Source: Phoma sp. XZ068
Taxonomy: Eukaryota > Ascomycota > Dothideomycetes > Pleosporales > Didymellaceae
DNA: 64,000 nt
Direction of reading: 5' to 3'
NCBI GenBank assembly: GCA_004835665.1
Contig: RBKR01000012.1
Location: forward strand, 1,178,001-1,242,000
Under the pieces are notes generated by a model. The model did not search any database. It was not told the origin of the DNA and worked only from the letters and a program-made list of their open reading frames with translations. The translations under genes were made by a program, and so were the position numbers. Position 1 is the first letter of the stretch. The number at the start of each line of letters is the position of its first letter. Shown here piece after piece: positions 44,001 through 53,489 of the stretch.

Positions 44001-45241
44001 AACATGGGTACCAGAGTCGTGTACCAGTTGTACATCAGAGCCTGGAGACTCTTGGTCTTCAAGACTCCGTGGATACCCATATCGGTGAGCTTCTCATCCT
44101 CCTTCTTCCACCGGTCTACAGCAGCCTCCATGCCGTCCTTTTCCATTCGGATTTGGCGAGCGTATGCGTAAGCGCGGTCCTTCTCTTCTTGTGTGCCCTC
44201 CATATCGTGGGGGTATGGAACGGTCTCGTATTCGTCGAAGACGGAAAGGGCCTGCTTCAGCGTTACCAGACCAAAGCCCTTCTGCTCGACGGGCTTGATC
44301 TGGGCAGCTTGTGGCGGCAGGCCCAGCTCGACAGCCGACTTCATCGCATCTGAAGTGTTGAATTGTAGGCCGTGGAGAGCCTCGACGGTGGGGGGTTCTT
44401 CGAAGCTGTCTGGCTGGAGGCGAATGACTGTGTTCCATTCTTCGTCGGTGAAGTCGGGCGAGGTGTTTACCTGTTCGATGACGTCCGGGCCGCACTCGTT
44501 GGCAATGTCGAGGTATGCACGGATGACGTCGTCCTGCTTGTCGCCCTCGAGGAAGGTGACAGCGGCACGGAGGAGGGTGACGAATGTGTGGGCGTTCGGC
44601 GGGATGAACTTGGCGGCCATGTTCTTGTTGTACCAGGACTCGATCGTCTGCATCGAGTCGGGCTTGGGGTCGTCCTGAGCGAGCTCGAAGAGCGTCTGCA
44701 GGAAAATGTTGTGGGCGTCGGTCAACTCGGGGGCGTGGGACGAGTAGATGATGCAGAGGCGCTTGAGGATGAGGGCGGCGCGGTCTGTCCGCCCGACTCG
44801 CAGGCAGGCGTAGAGGTTCTGGTGCATCTCGACGGGGTCGCCGCTGATGCCCTGGCCTATGCTGCGGGTCGCGGGCGCATTGTGGGCGTACTGGTCGTGG
44901 ACGACCAGCGGGCTCGACGTGTCCCAGGCCTTCAGGCGGGCGAGGTCGGGCGAGGGCAGGCGTGGACCCCATGCCTGCATGAAGCCATCGAAGGCAGCCG
45001 ACGGCGGCGGCGGGTGCAGTTCGGCGGCCGTGGCGAGCGAGCGCGTCTTGTGCGGTGTCGAGAGCGACGGCCGCCGCGGCCGTCTCGAGTCCTGTGTGGC
45101 GGCGGTGATGGAGCCGACGTTCGACGTGTGCCGGAGCTGCGCTGGACACAGCCATGGCAGCGTCAATGGGTCCGACAGCTGTGTGGGCGCGCGGAATGCA
45201 TCTCTGCGCAGCTTCCGCGTCGCTGCTCGCGCGAGCATCAT
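41027..45241 (-). CDS. RPO41: Mitochondrial DNA-directed RNA polymerase (Rpo41)
   Basis: This is the single-subunit, T7-phage-like polymerase that transcribes the mitochondrial genome. It is an intronless 1404-aa frame with the start at the double ATG at 45241. The N-terminus is basic with an Arg-rich presequence (MMLARAATRKLRRDAFRAP) and a PPR-like helical extension (residues 100-500). Family motifs appear in order: specificity and palm region with PHSVDFRGRAYPIPPILNHI near residue 770, motif A HQDGTCNGLQHYAALGGD near 900, the finger or motif B helix RKVVKRTVMTNVYGVTFMGA near 970, motif C AVHDSFWTHACD near 1170, and the canonical C-terminal KGDWDVARLRESKYFFS. All catalytic positions I can identify (Asp in motif A, Lys/Tyr in B, Asp in C) are present. 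The long plus-strand frame 41117-42568 is a shadow of this gene. Confidence 0.95.
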   Translation of the reverse strand: MMLARAATRKLRRDAFRAPTQLSDPLTLPWLCPAQLRHTSNVGSITAATQDSRRPRRPSLSTPHKTRSLATAAELHPPPPSAAFDGFMQAWGPRLPSPDLARLKAWDTSSPLVVHDQYAHNAPATRSIGQGISGDPVEMHQNLYACLRVGRTDRAALILKRLCIIYSSHAPELTDAHNIFLQTLFELAQDDPKPDSMQTIESWYNKNMAAKFIPPNAHTFVTLLRAAVTFLEGDKQDDVIRAYLDIANECGPDVIEQVNTSPDFTDEEWNTVIRLQPDSFEEPPTVEALHGLQFNTSDAMKSAVELGLPPQAAQIKPVEQKGFGLVTLKQALSVFDEYETVPYPHDMEGTQEEKDRAYAYARQIRMEKDGMEAAVDRWKKEDEKLTDMGIHGVLKTKSLQALMYNWYTTLVPMFKKQIEHAKEIISNPTKENSTDDAHSYGSWLEMCTPERLAANAITRLIHACVQVKGSESENLKLSALSMSIGNDIMEHINSDAQVRHDKFLKTQRRNARKELVQKLAKTNNGSTEKIERPKLIESPFSKTEIPVTARIKIGALALEYVLQAARITVTAQDAKTGKQLTSTQAAFHHQMILHQGKKVGWIVPHHEILAKLRNEPVHNIISVRLPMVVPPKPWSSFESGGYYTLQSKVVRQKSGDTAQRAYASTAIDNGDMNQVLAGLDVLGKVPWQINKPVFDVMAEVWNAGEGLAGLIPENVPLERPAEPPADATYQERAAWGKKLKEYENTKGGFHSQRCFQNFQLEVASAMANEKELYFPHSVDFRGRAYPIPPILNHIGSDVARGLLRFANGKELGSIGLQWLKVHLANLAGFDKASLREREQFAMDNMNEIVDSATNPLGGRRWWTKAEDPWQCLACCMELKNAFDLPDPTRYVSQLPVHQDGTCNGLQHYAALGGDQAGARQVNLEPSDRPQDIYTGVADLVKEMVEIEAEQGNAAAKYVRGHITRKVVKRTVMTNVYGVTFMGAKAQVHDELKAIFPNFQETKELRSLQGVAMYVAYKIFEALGKIFNGAQEIQYWLGECGDRITTSITAEQVKQIQHRFEGKIPRAEAKYKQEKMTKSGAKQLLKVIENFKTGIIWTTPLKMPIVQPYRKDSQQKIQTPLQDITVSKRAAGDIVDKRKQLQAFPPNFIHSLDASHMLLSALKCNEMGLDFAAVHDSFWTHACDIPNLNTILRDAFVRMHSEDITSRLAAEFGARYAENMYRANVHAGTEVGRRISKWRIANRSSKTTASDGIGTKHGVASFDEVALEAQRQELLKSEDPELRAKGEAMETPTSIWLEYKDPKTLASFRLSLLGDTETKAKNVEHSKFDEIMENSKALEEAVMKSEDPESVSSPSASDETKPKRTAKWLGQMTTIQVWLPLSFPPVPKKGDWDVARLRESKYFFS

Positions 45242-45754
45242 GATTGCGGTCTATGGGGTATTAAATGTAACAAAAAGACAAACACACGATGCCGCAACGC
45301 AATGGGAAAGAATCGAAATGAAGGCGCACTCGGGAAGGCGGGCAGGAGGCGAGACTCCGCGTCGTTGTTGTCGCTCAAGTGCTCGAGGCAAAATGTTCGA
45401 CCTCATACCATCTTAGGGGCCTTGCGTCTGCATTAGCCGCGCCAAGCAATTTTCTTCTGGAAAGCCCTTCCCGCCACTTGATTGGTCCGCGAGTCATGCA
45501 GCCTTGTGGACCGGTCGTGTGAGCCAGTGCTTTACAGAGTACACGGGCTTTTGTAACGGTGTGTTCTACAATTGAAGCGGTGAAGGCCTTGTTGAAGTTC
45601 AGCACTCCTTTGCGATGTTTATACCTTGGATATCTACTACTCGTCCGCCTGTGCACGTGCATACATTCCGCTTTGAATTAGCATTGACGCAATCGTTCAT
45701 TAATGGTGCTCATGGTATTCATGGTATATCTCTAAAACACTAAATAGAACCAGT
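45242..45754. other. Intergenic region upstream of RPO41
   Basis: This 5' region of RPO41 is also the 3' flank of the glycosyltransferase gene on the same strand. No clear regulatory motif or RNA gene was seen. Confidence 0.5.
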
Positions 45755-48040
45755 TCACATCTCGCGTCCTACCTTCACAGTAGGCGTCGCACTCGTCGCA
45801 GCCACAACCTCCGTACTCGACACCGCAAGCACTGAACTTGTGCTTGCAGGAACACCAGCACCATGTCCACCAACAAGCGCCCAATCCTCCTCCCACTCCT
45901 GCTCTTCATCCCCAAAGCAAAACAAATCCGCTGCACTCCCCACATACACCTTCCTCCTCTTCCCCTTGGGCACCTTACACCCACCCACCTCTTCTCTAAA
46001 CGCATTCGCGTACTTGCTCGCTACTGAAGCAACGCTGCTTGGATCCATCTTCACGCCGTTGAAGAGGAGTTGCGGCATATGCTCAGTCTCGGGGAGGTCG
46101 CCTTCAAAAGGCAGTATCTTATGAATTGGCTGAGAATGCGGCACGAGGGGTGGCTCAGCGTTCTTTGGCGGGGGAGGCGGTGAGACGGCTCGGAGGAAGG
46201 GTTCATCCAGCGCCTCGGGCGTTGGTGGTGTCTCTGTACTCTCTGCATCTGGGGCAGGTGTGTATTCCTCTGGCGCATGGTAGAACTCGTTGTGGACGGT
46301 GACGAGAGCGGATGAGGACGTTGTCGCTGGGTACAGCAGGAAGTACCCTCTTGCGCGCATAAACTCGAGCATGTACTCTGTCCAAGACGGTAGGGTTTCG
46401 GAGACGAGTTTCGGCCGCGATACCGTCTTCGCACTCTTCTGGTGCTTCGAGACGTGGTTGCTCAAGAACGAATGTAGCTCAACCCACTTGTTGGCGAAGA
46501 AGAGCGTTGCGTGGCTGTTTGGTGCTTGCATCATGAAGGGCGCACTGCTCGTGCTATCATGCAGCTTCTTATAGCGATCAGCATGCATGTCGTTGATTGT
46601 GGGTGGGACGAGCTTGGTCTTGCCGTCCACCAGGAGAGACGGGAGTTCTAAGCTGACACCCATGACGTTGTCAATGTCGTTTACTGCGAATGAGGAGTAG
46701 CGGTATTCCAGCAGTAAGTACTTGAGGTAGTGAAAGTACTGCGGTGACAACTGCGCCTGTGGCGAAAGCAGCAAGACATGCGAGTTGCCAACGTGATTGG
46801 GGTAGAAAAGCTCGAGGAAGCGTATCGCAGCATCTTCCTGAGTGGCTCGATGATTGGCGATGCGCCGACGGAGTATGAGCTGGCTGCCTGCCTGCGATTT
46901 GTGCGGAGGCCACTGGAAGTTTTCTAAACTTCGCTCTACCGTTGGATCCAAATTGGTCGGTAGCTCGAGAGTAATGCGAGGCAGCGCCTGCCCGCTGTAG
47001 TCTGCTTGGCTGATCGACTTGAGTAGATGCAGCACGCTCGAAGAGTCTGGCGGTACTTGCACCAGTATATCTATCAACGGAAGATGCCAGCTCTTCAAAG
47101 ATCCCGCATCGAGTCGTGTCATCCACATGTAGTCCTCCCACTTGTCCTTGGGTACCTCAATGAGCGGCATGCCCACCGCCTCCGTCTTGTTCCGTATCGC
47201 CTTCACAAAGAAGGCGTCCTCCGACAGCGCATCATCCATAATGGCCACCTGCGGGTGCAAGAAGCTCTGGATATGCAACAGGGCTGATTGCACGCTCAGC
47301 TCAGCACGCTCATCTGTGCTGTACTCTGTGTAGTCCGGCCGGGCGTCATGCCAAATCGCCGGGCACATATTCTTGTCAATCCCATTAATTTCCAGTAAAT
47401 CTTCCAGCGGTATATCCACCCTGCCCAAGAATGCTGCGTGCACCCAGTTTCTGTTCCACTTGGACATCTCGCACACCAAGGGCAACATGGTCGATGCGCT
47501 CTTCAGGCTCGACATGGCGAACAGCACATTGCGATTGATCTTGCGGTAACCGTCCGTATGCGCCGCGCCGCGCAGCGATTTGGCAAGTCTGTAGAATTTG
47601 AATACGCCATCGAACGTGTGCGGCGCGGGTTCTCCACGCCTCGGGGCTCGCATGCCCGGCGGCGCGCCCGTAGGTTCCTTGAGATCCCATGGGTGCGACC
47701 CTTCGCTGTGGGTAGCATCGTTTTTTGGCTTCATGTAGGTCAAGGGATTATGGTGGGTTTTCGTCGGTCCGTACTGTCGCTCTGCTCGCATGGCCGGCAT
47801 GTAGTGCAGCAACACCGAGACTGCGCAGAGCCCCAGCACAAAGACCAGTATCCTCTTCCGCCGCCATCGAGGCGCGTGGCTCCAGCCAATGCCTCCATTG
47901 TGTCGCCGCGCGGGCTTGAAGTTGTGGTCGTCGTCCTTCTTGCCCAGCTCTTCGTCGGTCGGGAGCATCGTCTTGCCCAGCATGCTGCCCCGGATCACGC
48001 CTTCCTGCAGCCACCTGCTGTTCTTTCCTTTTGTTGCCAT
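45755..48040 (-). CDS. Fungal glycosyltransferase-2-like type II membrane protein
   Basis: This is an intronless 761-aa frame. A cytosolic basic N-terminus (residues 1-60) precedes one signal-anchor helix near residues 63-81 (RILVFVLGLCAVSVLLHYM), so the catalytic part would face the Golgi/ER lumen. The luminal region begins around residue 155 with TDGYRKINRNVLFAMSSLKS and continues with SASTMLPLVCEMSKWNRNWVH, NMCPAIWHDARPDY, FLHPQVAIMDD and the stretch LPLIDILVQVPPDSSSVLHL with LPRITLELP, which match the fungal protein family annotated as glycosyltransferase 2. A DDALSEDAFF acidic segment could serve metal binding. Residues 600-660 are Pro/Glu-rich. Sugar donor and acceptor are unknown. Cell-wall or secretory glycosylation is the inferred context. 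Confidence 0.8.
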   Translation of the reverse strand: MATKGKNSRWLQEGVIRGSMLGKTMLPTDEELGKKDDDHNFKPARRHNGGIGWSHAPRWRRKRILVFVLGLCAVSVLLHYMPAMRAERQYGPTKTHHNPLTYMKPKNDATHSEGSHPWDLKEPTGAPPGMRAPRRGEPAPHTFDGVFKFYRLAKSLRGAAHTDGYRKINRNVLFAMSSLKSASTMLPLVCEMSKWNRNWVHAAFLGRVDIPLEDLLEINGIDKNMCPAIWHDARPDYTEYSTDERAELSVQSALLHIQSFLHPQVAIMDDALSEDAFFVKAIRNKTEAVGMPLIEVPKDKWEDYMWMTRLDAGSLKSWHLPLIDILVQVPPDSSSVLHLLKSISQADYSGQALPRITLELPTNLDPTVERSLENFQWPPHKSQAGSQLILRRRIANHRATQEDAAIRFLELFYPNHVGNSHVLLLSPQAQLSPQYFHYLKYLLLEYRYSSFAVNDIDNVMGVSLELPSLLVDGKTKLVPPTINDMHADRYKKLHDSTSSAPFMMQAPNSHATLFFANKWVELHSFLSNHVSKHQKSAKTVSRPKLVSETLPSWTEYMLEFMRARGYFLLYPATTSSSALVTVHNEFYHAPEEYTPAPDAESTETPPTPEALDEPFLRAVSPPPPPKNAEPPLVPHSQPIHKILPFEGDLPETEHMPQLLFNGVKMDPSSVASVASKYANAFREEVGGCKVPKGKRRKVYVGSAADLFCFGDEEQEWEEDWALVGGHGAGVPASTSSVLAVSSTEVVAATSATPTVKVGREM

Positions 48041-48521
48041 GCGCGCAGCATTTCAGGTGGAGCGAGTCGAAACGGCACTGGCGTTGGACTTATCGACACG
48101 CGACAGTGTGGGCGGGAGCTATGGGCACATTCGAGGGTGAGCTCTGAACTCAATGAGGGGTGGTTGTGATTGCGTGTGAGTGGCGTCACCGCCTTGCTCA
48201 CGGTGGCTCAAGGGTCAGGAATGTAGGAGATCTCCCAAGCAGATCCAAGAACTGGCCAGCTATCAATACCGAAAAGGACATGTTGATATTGCGATAGCAA
48301 TTCCCGAGTGCTCGGCCATCATCCTTGCGACATTGCCAAGCCCCGCTCGGGTGTGCCTGCCATGCCTCGTCCATAACACACCCATTATTAAAACGAACAC
48401 CACCACATTTTGGCATAGTAGTCGGAAATGTGCAATGGTTTTATTTTGCCTAGATATTTGCTCTGAAGACCGTCGCTATGCTTAACAGGATTTTAACAAA
48501 TACCTCAACGCATTAAGACGC
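48041..48521. other. Intergenic region
   Basis: This is the 5' region of the glycosyltransferase gene and the 3' flank of the P450 gene on the same strand. Only short chance frames are present. Confidence 0.5.
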
Positions 48522-50149
48522 TCATTTCTCCGCCAGCCGCTCATCAGCCTCCTTCAACGCCTGTCTCAACGCCTGCTCGTTTCGGGGCACAAACTTGACC
48601 TTGTAGTGTCTGCACATGCACACCAAACTGGTTGGATCCGCGCTCCCTCGTACAGGATGCGTGTCCACTTCTGAGTCCTTCACAATCTCAAAGCTGTTCA
48701 GCATGCGCAGGAAGACAAGGTACAACTCGCGGTTTGCCAGCAGCGAACCAGCACACATGCGGTATCCAAGACCGTAGGTAAAGAGCGGTGCGTCAGGTGA
48801 CTCTAGCCATCGTTCGGGCCGGAATGTCTCGGGGTCGGACCATACGTCGGGGTCTATATTTGTCAGTAAGTGGTGGGAGTTTTGGGTTGAGAAGTGTGAG
48901 ACTTACCCATATTGCACGCCCACGCGTTGAGGTATATTGTGCTTCCAGCTGGAATCAACTTGCCCTCGTAAATCACATCCCTGACAGTTGCGCGAGGAAG
49001 CGCAAGGCGCAGTACGGTGTAGAAACGTAGACACTCCCTGGCCAGCGCGACAATGTATGCGCACTTCTGGTCATCGTACGCGTCGGCCAGCGGCTGGTCG
49101 TCCGAGTAGAATTTGCGGATCTCCTCGACAGCTTTGTTCTGGATATCTGGGCGCTGCGCCAGGAGCGCAACGCTCCACTGCACGAGCGTGGTGATTGTGT
49201 CGAGACCGCCAGAGAGCATGGTCAAGCTGATCGAAGTGAGCTCCTCTTTGTTCAGCGCGGCTTCTTTGTCCTGGATGATATTGGCCTGGATACATGGCTT
49301 GTGTGTTCCCTTCTCCATGCGGTCGTCGAGGTCTTTGTTCAGGCGGTTCAAGTACGCGTCGCGTCTGAAGCGGTATTCCTTTGCCATCTTGGTGCCGCCA
49401 CTGAACGGGTTCAGCCGCAGAATTGGTATATAATCCTGCAGATTGCCAGTGGTGGACCTGAACTTGCTGATGGCTGCTTCAACCTCCGTAATCTCGTGGA
49501 ACATGGGGTCTTCGCGGCTGCCCATTCGCGTTCCCCAGTTGAGCGTAAGTGACAATGATAGGGAAAGGCGCTCAATCATCGGCATTGGGTCAACACCAAC
49601 AGTTCCTGCGCGTCCAGACTCAAACCCATCCTTGATGAAATCCTTCGTTTCCAGATCTAGGTGGTCGATATACGTCGCAATACTGGGCTTGTTAAGCGCA
49701 GAAGCAGCGCCCTTTCTCCTCCTCTTCAACGAATCATTGAACGGGCTCGTGCCAATCGTCGTTCCCGCCGTGTTACTCAGCACCTTGTGGAACGTCCAGA
49801 ATACAGGTCTTGAGCTCAACGCCTGACTGTTGCCTCCAAAGATCTTGCGCGCCGCCTCGGCACTGTTCACGACCACGACCGGCTCGTTGCCCAACTGGAT
49901 CTGGTAGACTGCACCATACTGCTTCGACCATTCGCGGTACTTATCTGCAGCGTTGTATTTTATATCTGGGATATTACCGACCAGAGGCCAGTTCTTAGGG
50001 CCTGAAAACCCCTTGAGGCGCCTTGTGTAGCGGACATACTCGTTTGCGATGAGGTATGTGATGGGTGTTAGGAAGAGAAGAACTACGAGTGAGCGAATGG
50101 GGTGGTTGGCGAATTGCTCGGAGACGACGGGTACGATGGTGGAGATCAT
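48522..50149 (-). CDS. Cytochrome P450, CYP504-like (phenylacetate hydroxylase type)
   Basis: This is a haem-thiolate monooxygenase, anchored in the ER by an N-terminal helix (RSLVVLLFLTPITYLIANEY, residues about 18-37). Minus-strand exons 50149-48907 and 48853-48522 give 524 aa. The 53 nt intron (GTAAGT ... TTACTGACAAATATAG) joins NAWACNM to DPDVWSDPETFRPERW. Visible motifs: GPKNWPLVGNI Pro-rich hinge, I-helix SLTMLSGGLDTITT, K-helix ECLRFYTVLRLALPRA (ExxR as ECLR), PERF-like FRPERW, and the haem loop FTYGLGYRMCAGSLLANREL near residues 420-440, whose RMCAGS-LANREL phrase is typical of CYP504 enzymes that hydroxylate phenylacetate or 3-hydroxyphenylacetate. I take the first ATG (50149); the open frame extends 14 codons upstream without one. 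Substrate assignment is inference, and no catabolic partner gene is adjacent. Confidence 0.85.
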
Positions 50150-51566
50150 CCTGTTCTGCCTGCCTTCTGATCTTATCAAGTCCTTGTCCAAGTGCAGTGT
50201 AGTCAGATGGGTAAGTGGTGCAGAGGCGCTGTCCCTTATAATTCAAGCTCCTCGGAACTACGTCTAATTGAGATAATCCAGATCTTAAAACTGCCTCACG
50301 GAACTGTACGCCGGCACCGTCATCGCGCTCCTCCGCACAAAGCGACACCAGGGAGCATCGCACGTATTGCGGGGAAGAGCGTTGACCGCGGAATTGAAGG
50401 CGCGCTGCGGAATTCACGGTGCGTTTGGTGCTGAGCGTTCTGTGATTGGTCAAGATTGAGCATGTGGAAGGTCAGTTCCGTTTCCGGGCACGTGCAGAAC
50501 GACCTCACTCCCGTTGCTGGTCGATAAACTTTGCAACGAACATCACATTTCAGTGCGGAATATCACAATTTCATAGAACGTCTATCGTGACGATTCGGAT
50601 GCGTAGACACAAAGTCAGAAGTCTGGCCTAAAGGACAGTTGCCACTGCAGCCTTTCACACCAAGCCAAAAGCACGGCAATGTCGCGCAGTGTCTACCAAA
50701 TCACTGCGCGCAGAGAGGAGCTGCTGAAGGCGAGTGGACTGTTACGATAGCACTGAATCTGTTCAGCCAAATTCGTTCAGATCGGTCGTAATTGTAGGGC
50801 TGTGTGTCTGTAGCGGTTGCGAGCGGGTCAGACTGACCACTATGAGGCCACTTCGGGGGTACTTCGCCATTTCTGATGATTGCATTCCCTATCAAGAAGG
50901 TCGTGAACGTTTCAATGTGCTTGGCAGTCACATAGAGGCAAGTGCCGGATGACGTACCCGAGCAGTGGAAGTCAACTCGACACAGCTGAACAGCACGCGA
51001 ACGCACCTTCAGCAGCTCTCGAAGTCATCAACTACAGCATATGGGCGAGTGGTTGCACTGCCGAGCGTATCCTTAAATGAAACGGCAGTATTCGGGTCTC
51101 CACTTGTTTATAAGACCACGCCCCCCCCCCCCCCCTTGTGGAATATTTGATTCGTCAGTGCTGCAGTAAAGCTCCCTCGGGACCTGCCTGGCTGGCCATG
51201 CAAACGATGCGTGGGTGGTCGAACGGCGACAATGCGACATCGCAGCCGCTCTTCACAGGACCAGCTTCCCCACGAGAAGGCAACGCATTGCAAGATCATC
51301 AGCCACTCAGCGTATCATGGGGTTCCACACGCCCCGAGGACGGCACGCCGATTGTCTTGACTCTATGCGTTCGTTGATATTTTGAAGTATCATATCTTCA
51401 CGATATATGAAGAGACACAGTCGATACACTCTGCATCTGCCAACGCTTCTCCACAGGGATTGCCTGTGACCCAAGTCTTAAGCCTTGATACTCCTACCTG
51501 CTCACATACTGCTCACACATCACATCAGGAACTCTCAGTGTCTACGCTCTTGAAGGTCGACTATCA
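50150..51566. other. Divergent intergenic region with a 15-C homopolymer
   Basis: This 1.4 kb stretch lies between the P450 start and the start of the next plus-strand gene. A run of 15 C occurs at 51121-51135. No coding or RNA feature could be supported. Confidence 0.55.
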
Positions 51567-53489
51567 ATGAAACGATCCAGATCTTCATACGAAGCGCTAT
51601 CCACTCATTCTCAGGATCATCATCCCCAAGGTCGCACCGCCGAGCAGCACAGTGCATCGAACGCTCAGGCAAGTATTTACGCTGACTACTTCGAGGAGGC
51701 TTCAGGTCATGCGGAGAATTTGGATCCCCTGGAGCAATATCTTGGTCCTTATGTCGAGCCTTTCGTGGAAACAAACACATCGAACCAACCCGACATTACG
51801 AACAGCGATGTCGATGCCCAAAGAAATCGCCTGCAGGCTGGAGAAGACCTTGGAAGTACCCAACAAAGCGCATCTCAGTACAACGACGGCCTTCTACGTG
51901 GCATTGCAAACTATGTTGAATCTCCTGGACCAATCCGCGCAAGTCGTGACACAAGGTCTACACGCCAACTCCTAGGTACTGCCGCTGCATCTCCTTATAC
52001 AACACGCCATAGATCGTGCTCTTTCACCAGCCAGAGATCCACTGCCACGCCTATGCCGAATCCACCAGCTGTCTCAGTAGAGTTGTCAGATGTTCGCCCC
52101 ACACCATACAGTCCTTATCGTGGTCTGTTCTTCGACTCCGATGGAGCTAGGGATCATCGCCACATGAGTACTCGTTTTGGTCGTGAACCTTACATACACC
52201 CTGAAGATGACCCTTCGATTGCCCAGGTGGAGATTAATCGCGGTCACGAAGTTGGACGCATCTACAATGCCATGGTTCGCGGAGACCGTGCTCAAGATAA
52301 TCCAGGCTCTATAGCTATGAAACGTTGGGTCCATTGCGCTCACTACAAGTCCGACCTTGTGGAAGCATTCGCGCACAAGGTGTTCGACTGCCTGCTTGTG
52401 CAGGTAAAGGAAGGCTTCCGTGGATGGCATCATAACGACTATGTTGATGATGACCGCAAAGGCGAGAAGGAAGATCGCGAGGCTGACTGTATAGGCCGCC
52501 TGGAGAGCATAATCGATGCACTAGAGCGAGAAAAGACAATCTGCGAAGATGTTGTGAACTCTGCAAGTCAGATCCGGATGTTTGTAAACGCTCCAATTGC
52601 TTATGCGGCACGCAAGTATCAAAACCGATTAGGCAACAGCAAGAGAGGTCGCACGAAGGATACAACAGATTCCAATCCCAGACCAACCAAGGCCCGAAGA
52701 ATCGGTAGAAGGCAGAATGGACCACGATCGACTGCTGCTTCCGAAGCTCCGCCATCGAGAGACACCACACCACAGTTTCAAACTTTGGACAGTACAGCTA
52801 TGCCTTACTATACGGCTGCAAGTTCGTCACAATTTCCATTAAGCCCAATGCCTATTGCCGTGAACCCTGCACAGAATTTACAACGGCGCGTTATCAAAAC
52901 GCCCCAAGTACCCACTGGATGCCGGCAAGCTAAAGTGACAGCGCCACCTATGTTGACAAGATCCACCGTATCCTCGTCTTCAGTGCCACGACCTGCGATG
53001 TCTCCTCCAATGGTACCCGCTTCACGCCCGTACAATGCACACGTCGCAACGATGCTACCAGCGCAGCTATCGCCCCTTCAGTCAACACCGTCACTTCCAA
53101 GTTCCTATCATTCCGCACCTCCTTCGCCTAACGACGTGAAGTATCCCATTACCACAAGCGCGCCCGATCTCTGGGATTATTTGAAGGCTTATGAAAACCC
53201 CCCTTCCACCCCAGTGGACCCTTCGATCTTGTCCAACGATCTTCTTTGCTCCCATGAGGTCTGGTCGGACGCCTTTACACCTGTCCAAACAGCTGACAGC
53301 TCAAACTACTCTAATCAGCCTTCGCCAGCCAATCATGTCAGCCTCACCGACATTGAGCGCGGATGCTTACAGCCTGTTGACCCAGATCTTGGAGATACGG
53401 GTGACTTTGAATCGCTCTGGAACGCACAACCTGGTGTGCAGCCATTCACATTCGATGGAAGTCCCGACAACAGCCGGACTCAGCTATGA
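51567..53489 (+). CDS. Unrecognised protein with a conserved-looking helical core
   Basis: This is an intronless 640-aa frame with an ATG in a reasonable context (ATCAATGA). Residues 1-220 are Ser/Gln/Pro-rich and disordered-looking. Residues about 220-370 are different in character: dense, charged and helical (EINRGHEVGRIYNAMVRG, KRWVHCAHYKSDLVEAFAHK, GFRGWHHNDYVDDDR), followed by a likely coiled-coil IGRLESIIDALEREKTICED. A basic cluster (KRGRTKD, KARRIGRRQNG) near residues 355-395 could be a nuclear localisation signal. The remainder is Ser/Pro/Thr-rich with acidic motifs near the C-terminus (DPDLGDTGDFESLW), reminiscent of transcriptional activation regions. No named domain is recognised; a nuclear regulatory role is only a guess. 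Confidence 0.75.
   Translation: MKRSRSSYEALSTHSQDHHPQGRTAEQHSASNAQASIYADYFEEASGHAENLDPLEQYLGPYVEPFVETNTSNQPDITNSDVDAQRNRLQAGEDLGSTQQSASQYNDGLLRGIANYVESPGPIRASRDTRSTRQLLGTAAASPYTTRHRSCSFTSQRSTATPMPNPPAVSVELSDVRPTPYSPYRGLFFDSDGARDHRHMSTRFGREPYIHPEDDPSIAQVEINRGHEVGRIYNAMVRGDRAQDNPGSIAMKRWVHCAHYKSDLVEAFAHKVFDCLLVQVKEGFRGWHHNDYVDDDRKGEKEDREADCIGRLESIIDALEREKTICEDVVNSASQIRMFVNAPIAYAARKYQNRLGNSKRGRTKDTTDSNPRPTKARRIGRRQNGPRSTAASEAPPSRDTTPQFQTLDSTAMPYYTAASSSQFPLSPMPIAVNPAQNLQRRVIKTPQVPTGCRQAKVTAPPMLTRSTVSSSSVPRPAMSPPMVPASRPYNAHVATMLPAQLSPLQSTPSLPSSYHSAPPSPNDVKYPITTSAPDLWDYLKAYENPPSTPVDPSILSNDLLCSHEVWSDAFTPVQTADSSNYSNQPSPANHVSLTDIERGCLQPVDPDLGDTGDFESLWNAQPGVQPFTFDGSPDNSRTQL

Noticed and set aside
44094..45155. 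353-codon minus-strand frame rich in Arg, His and Pro, and similar plus-strand frame 44372-45436
   Set aside because: Both are out-of-frame readings of the GC-rich RPO41 5' region.
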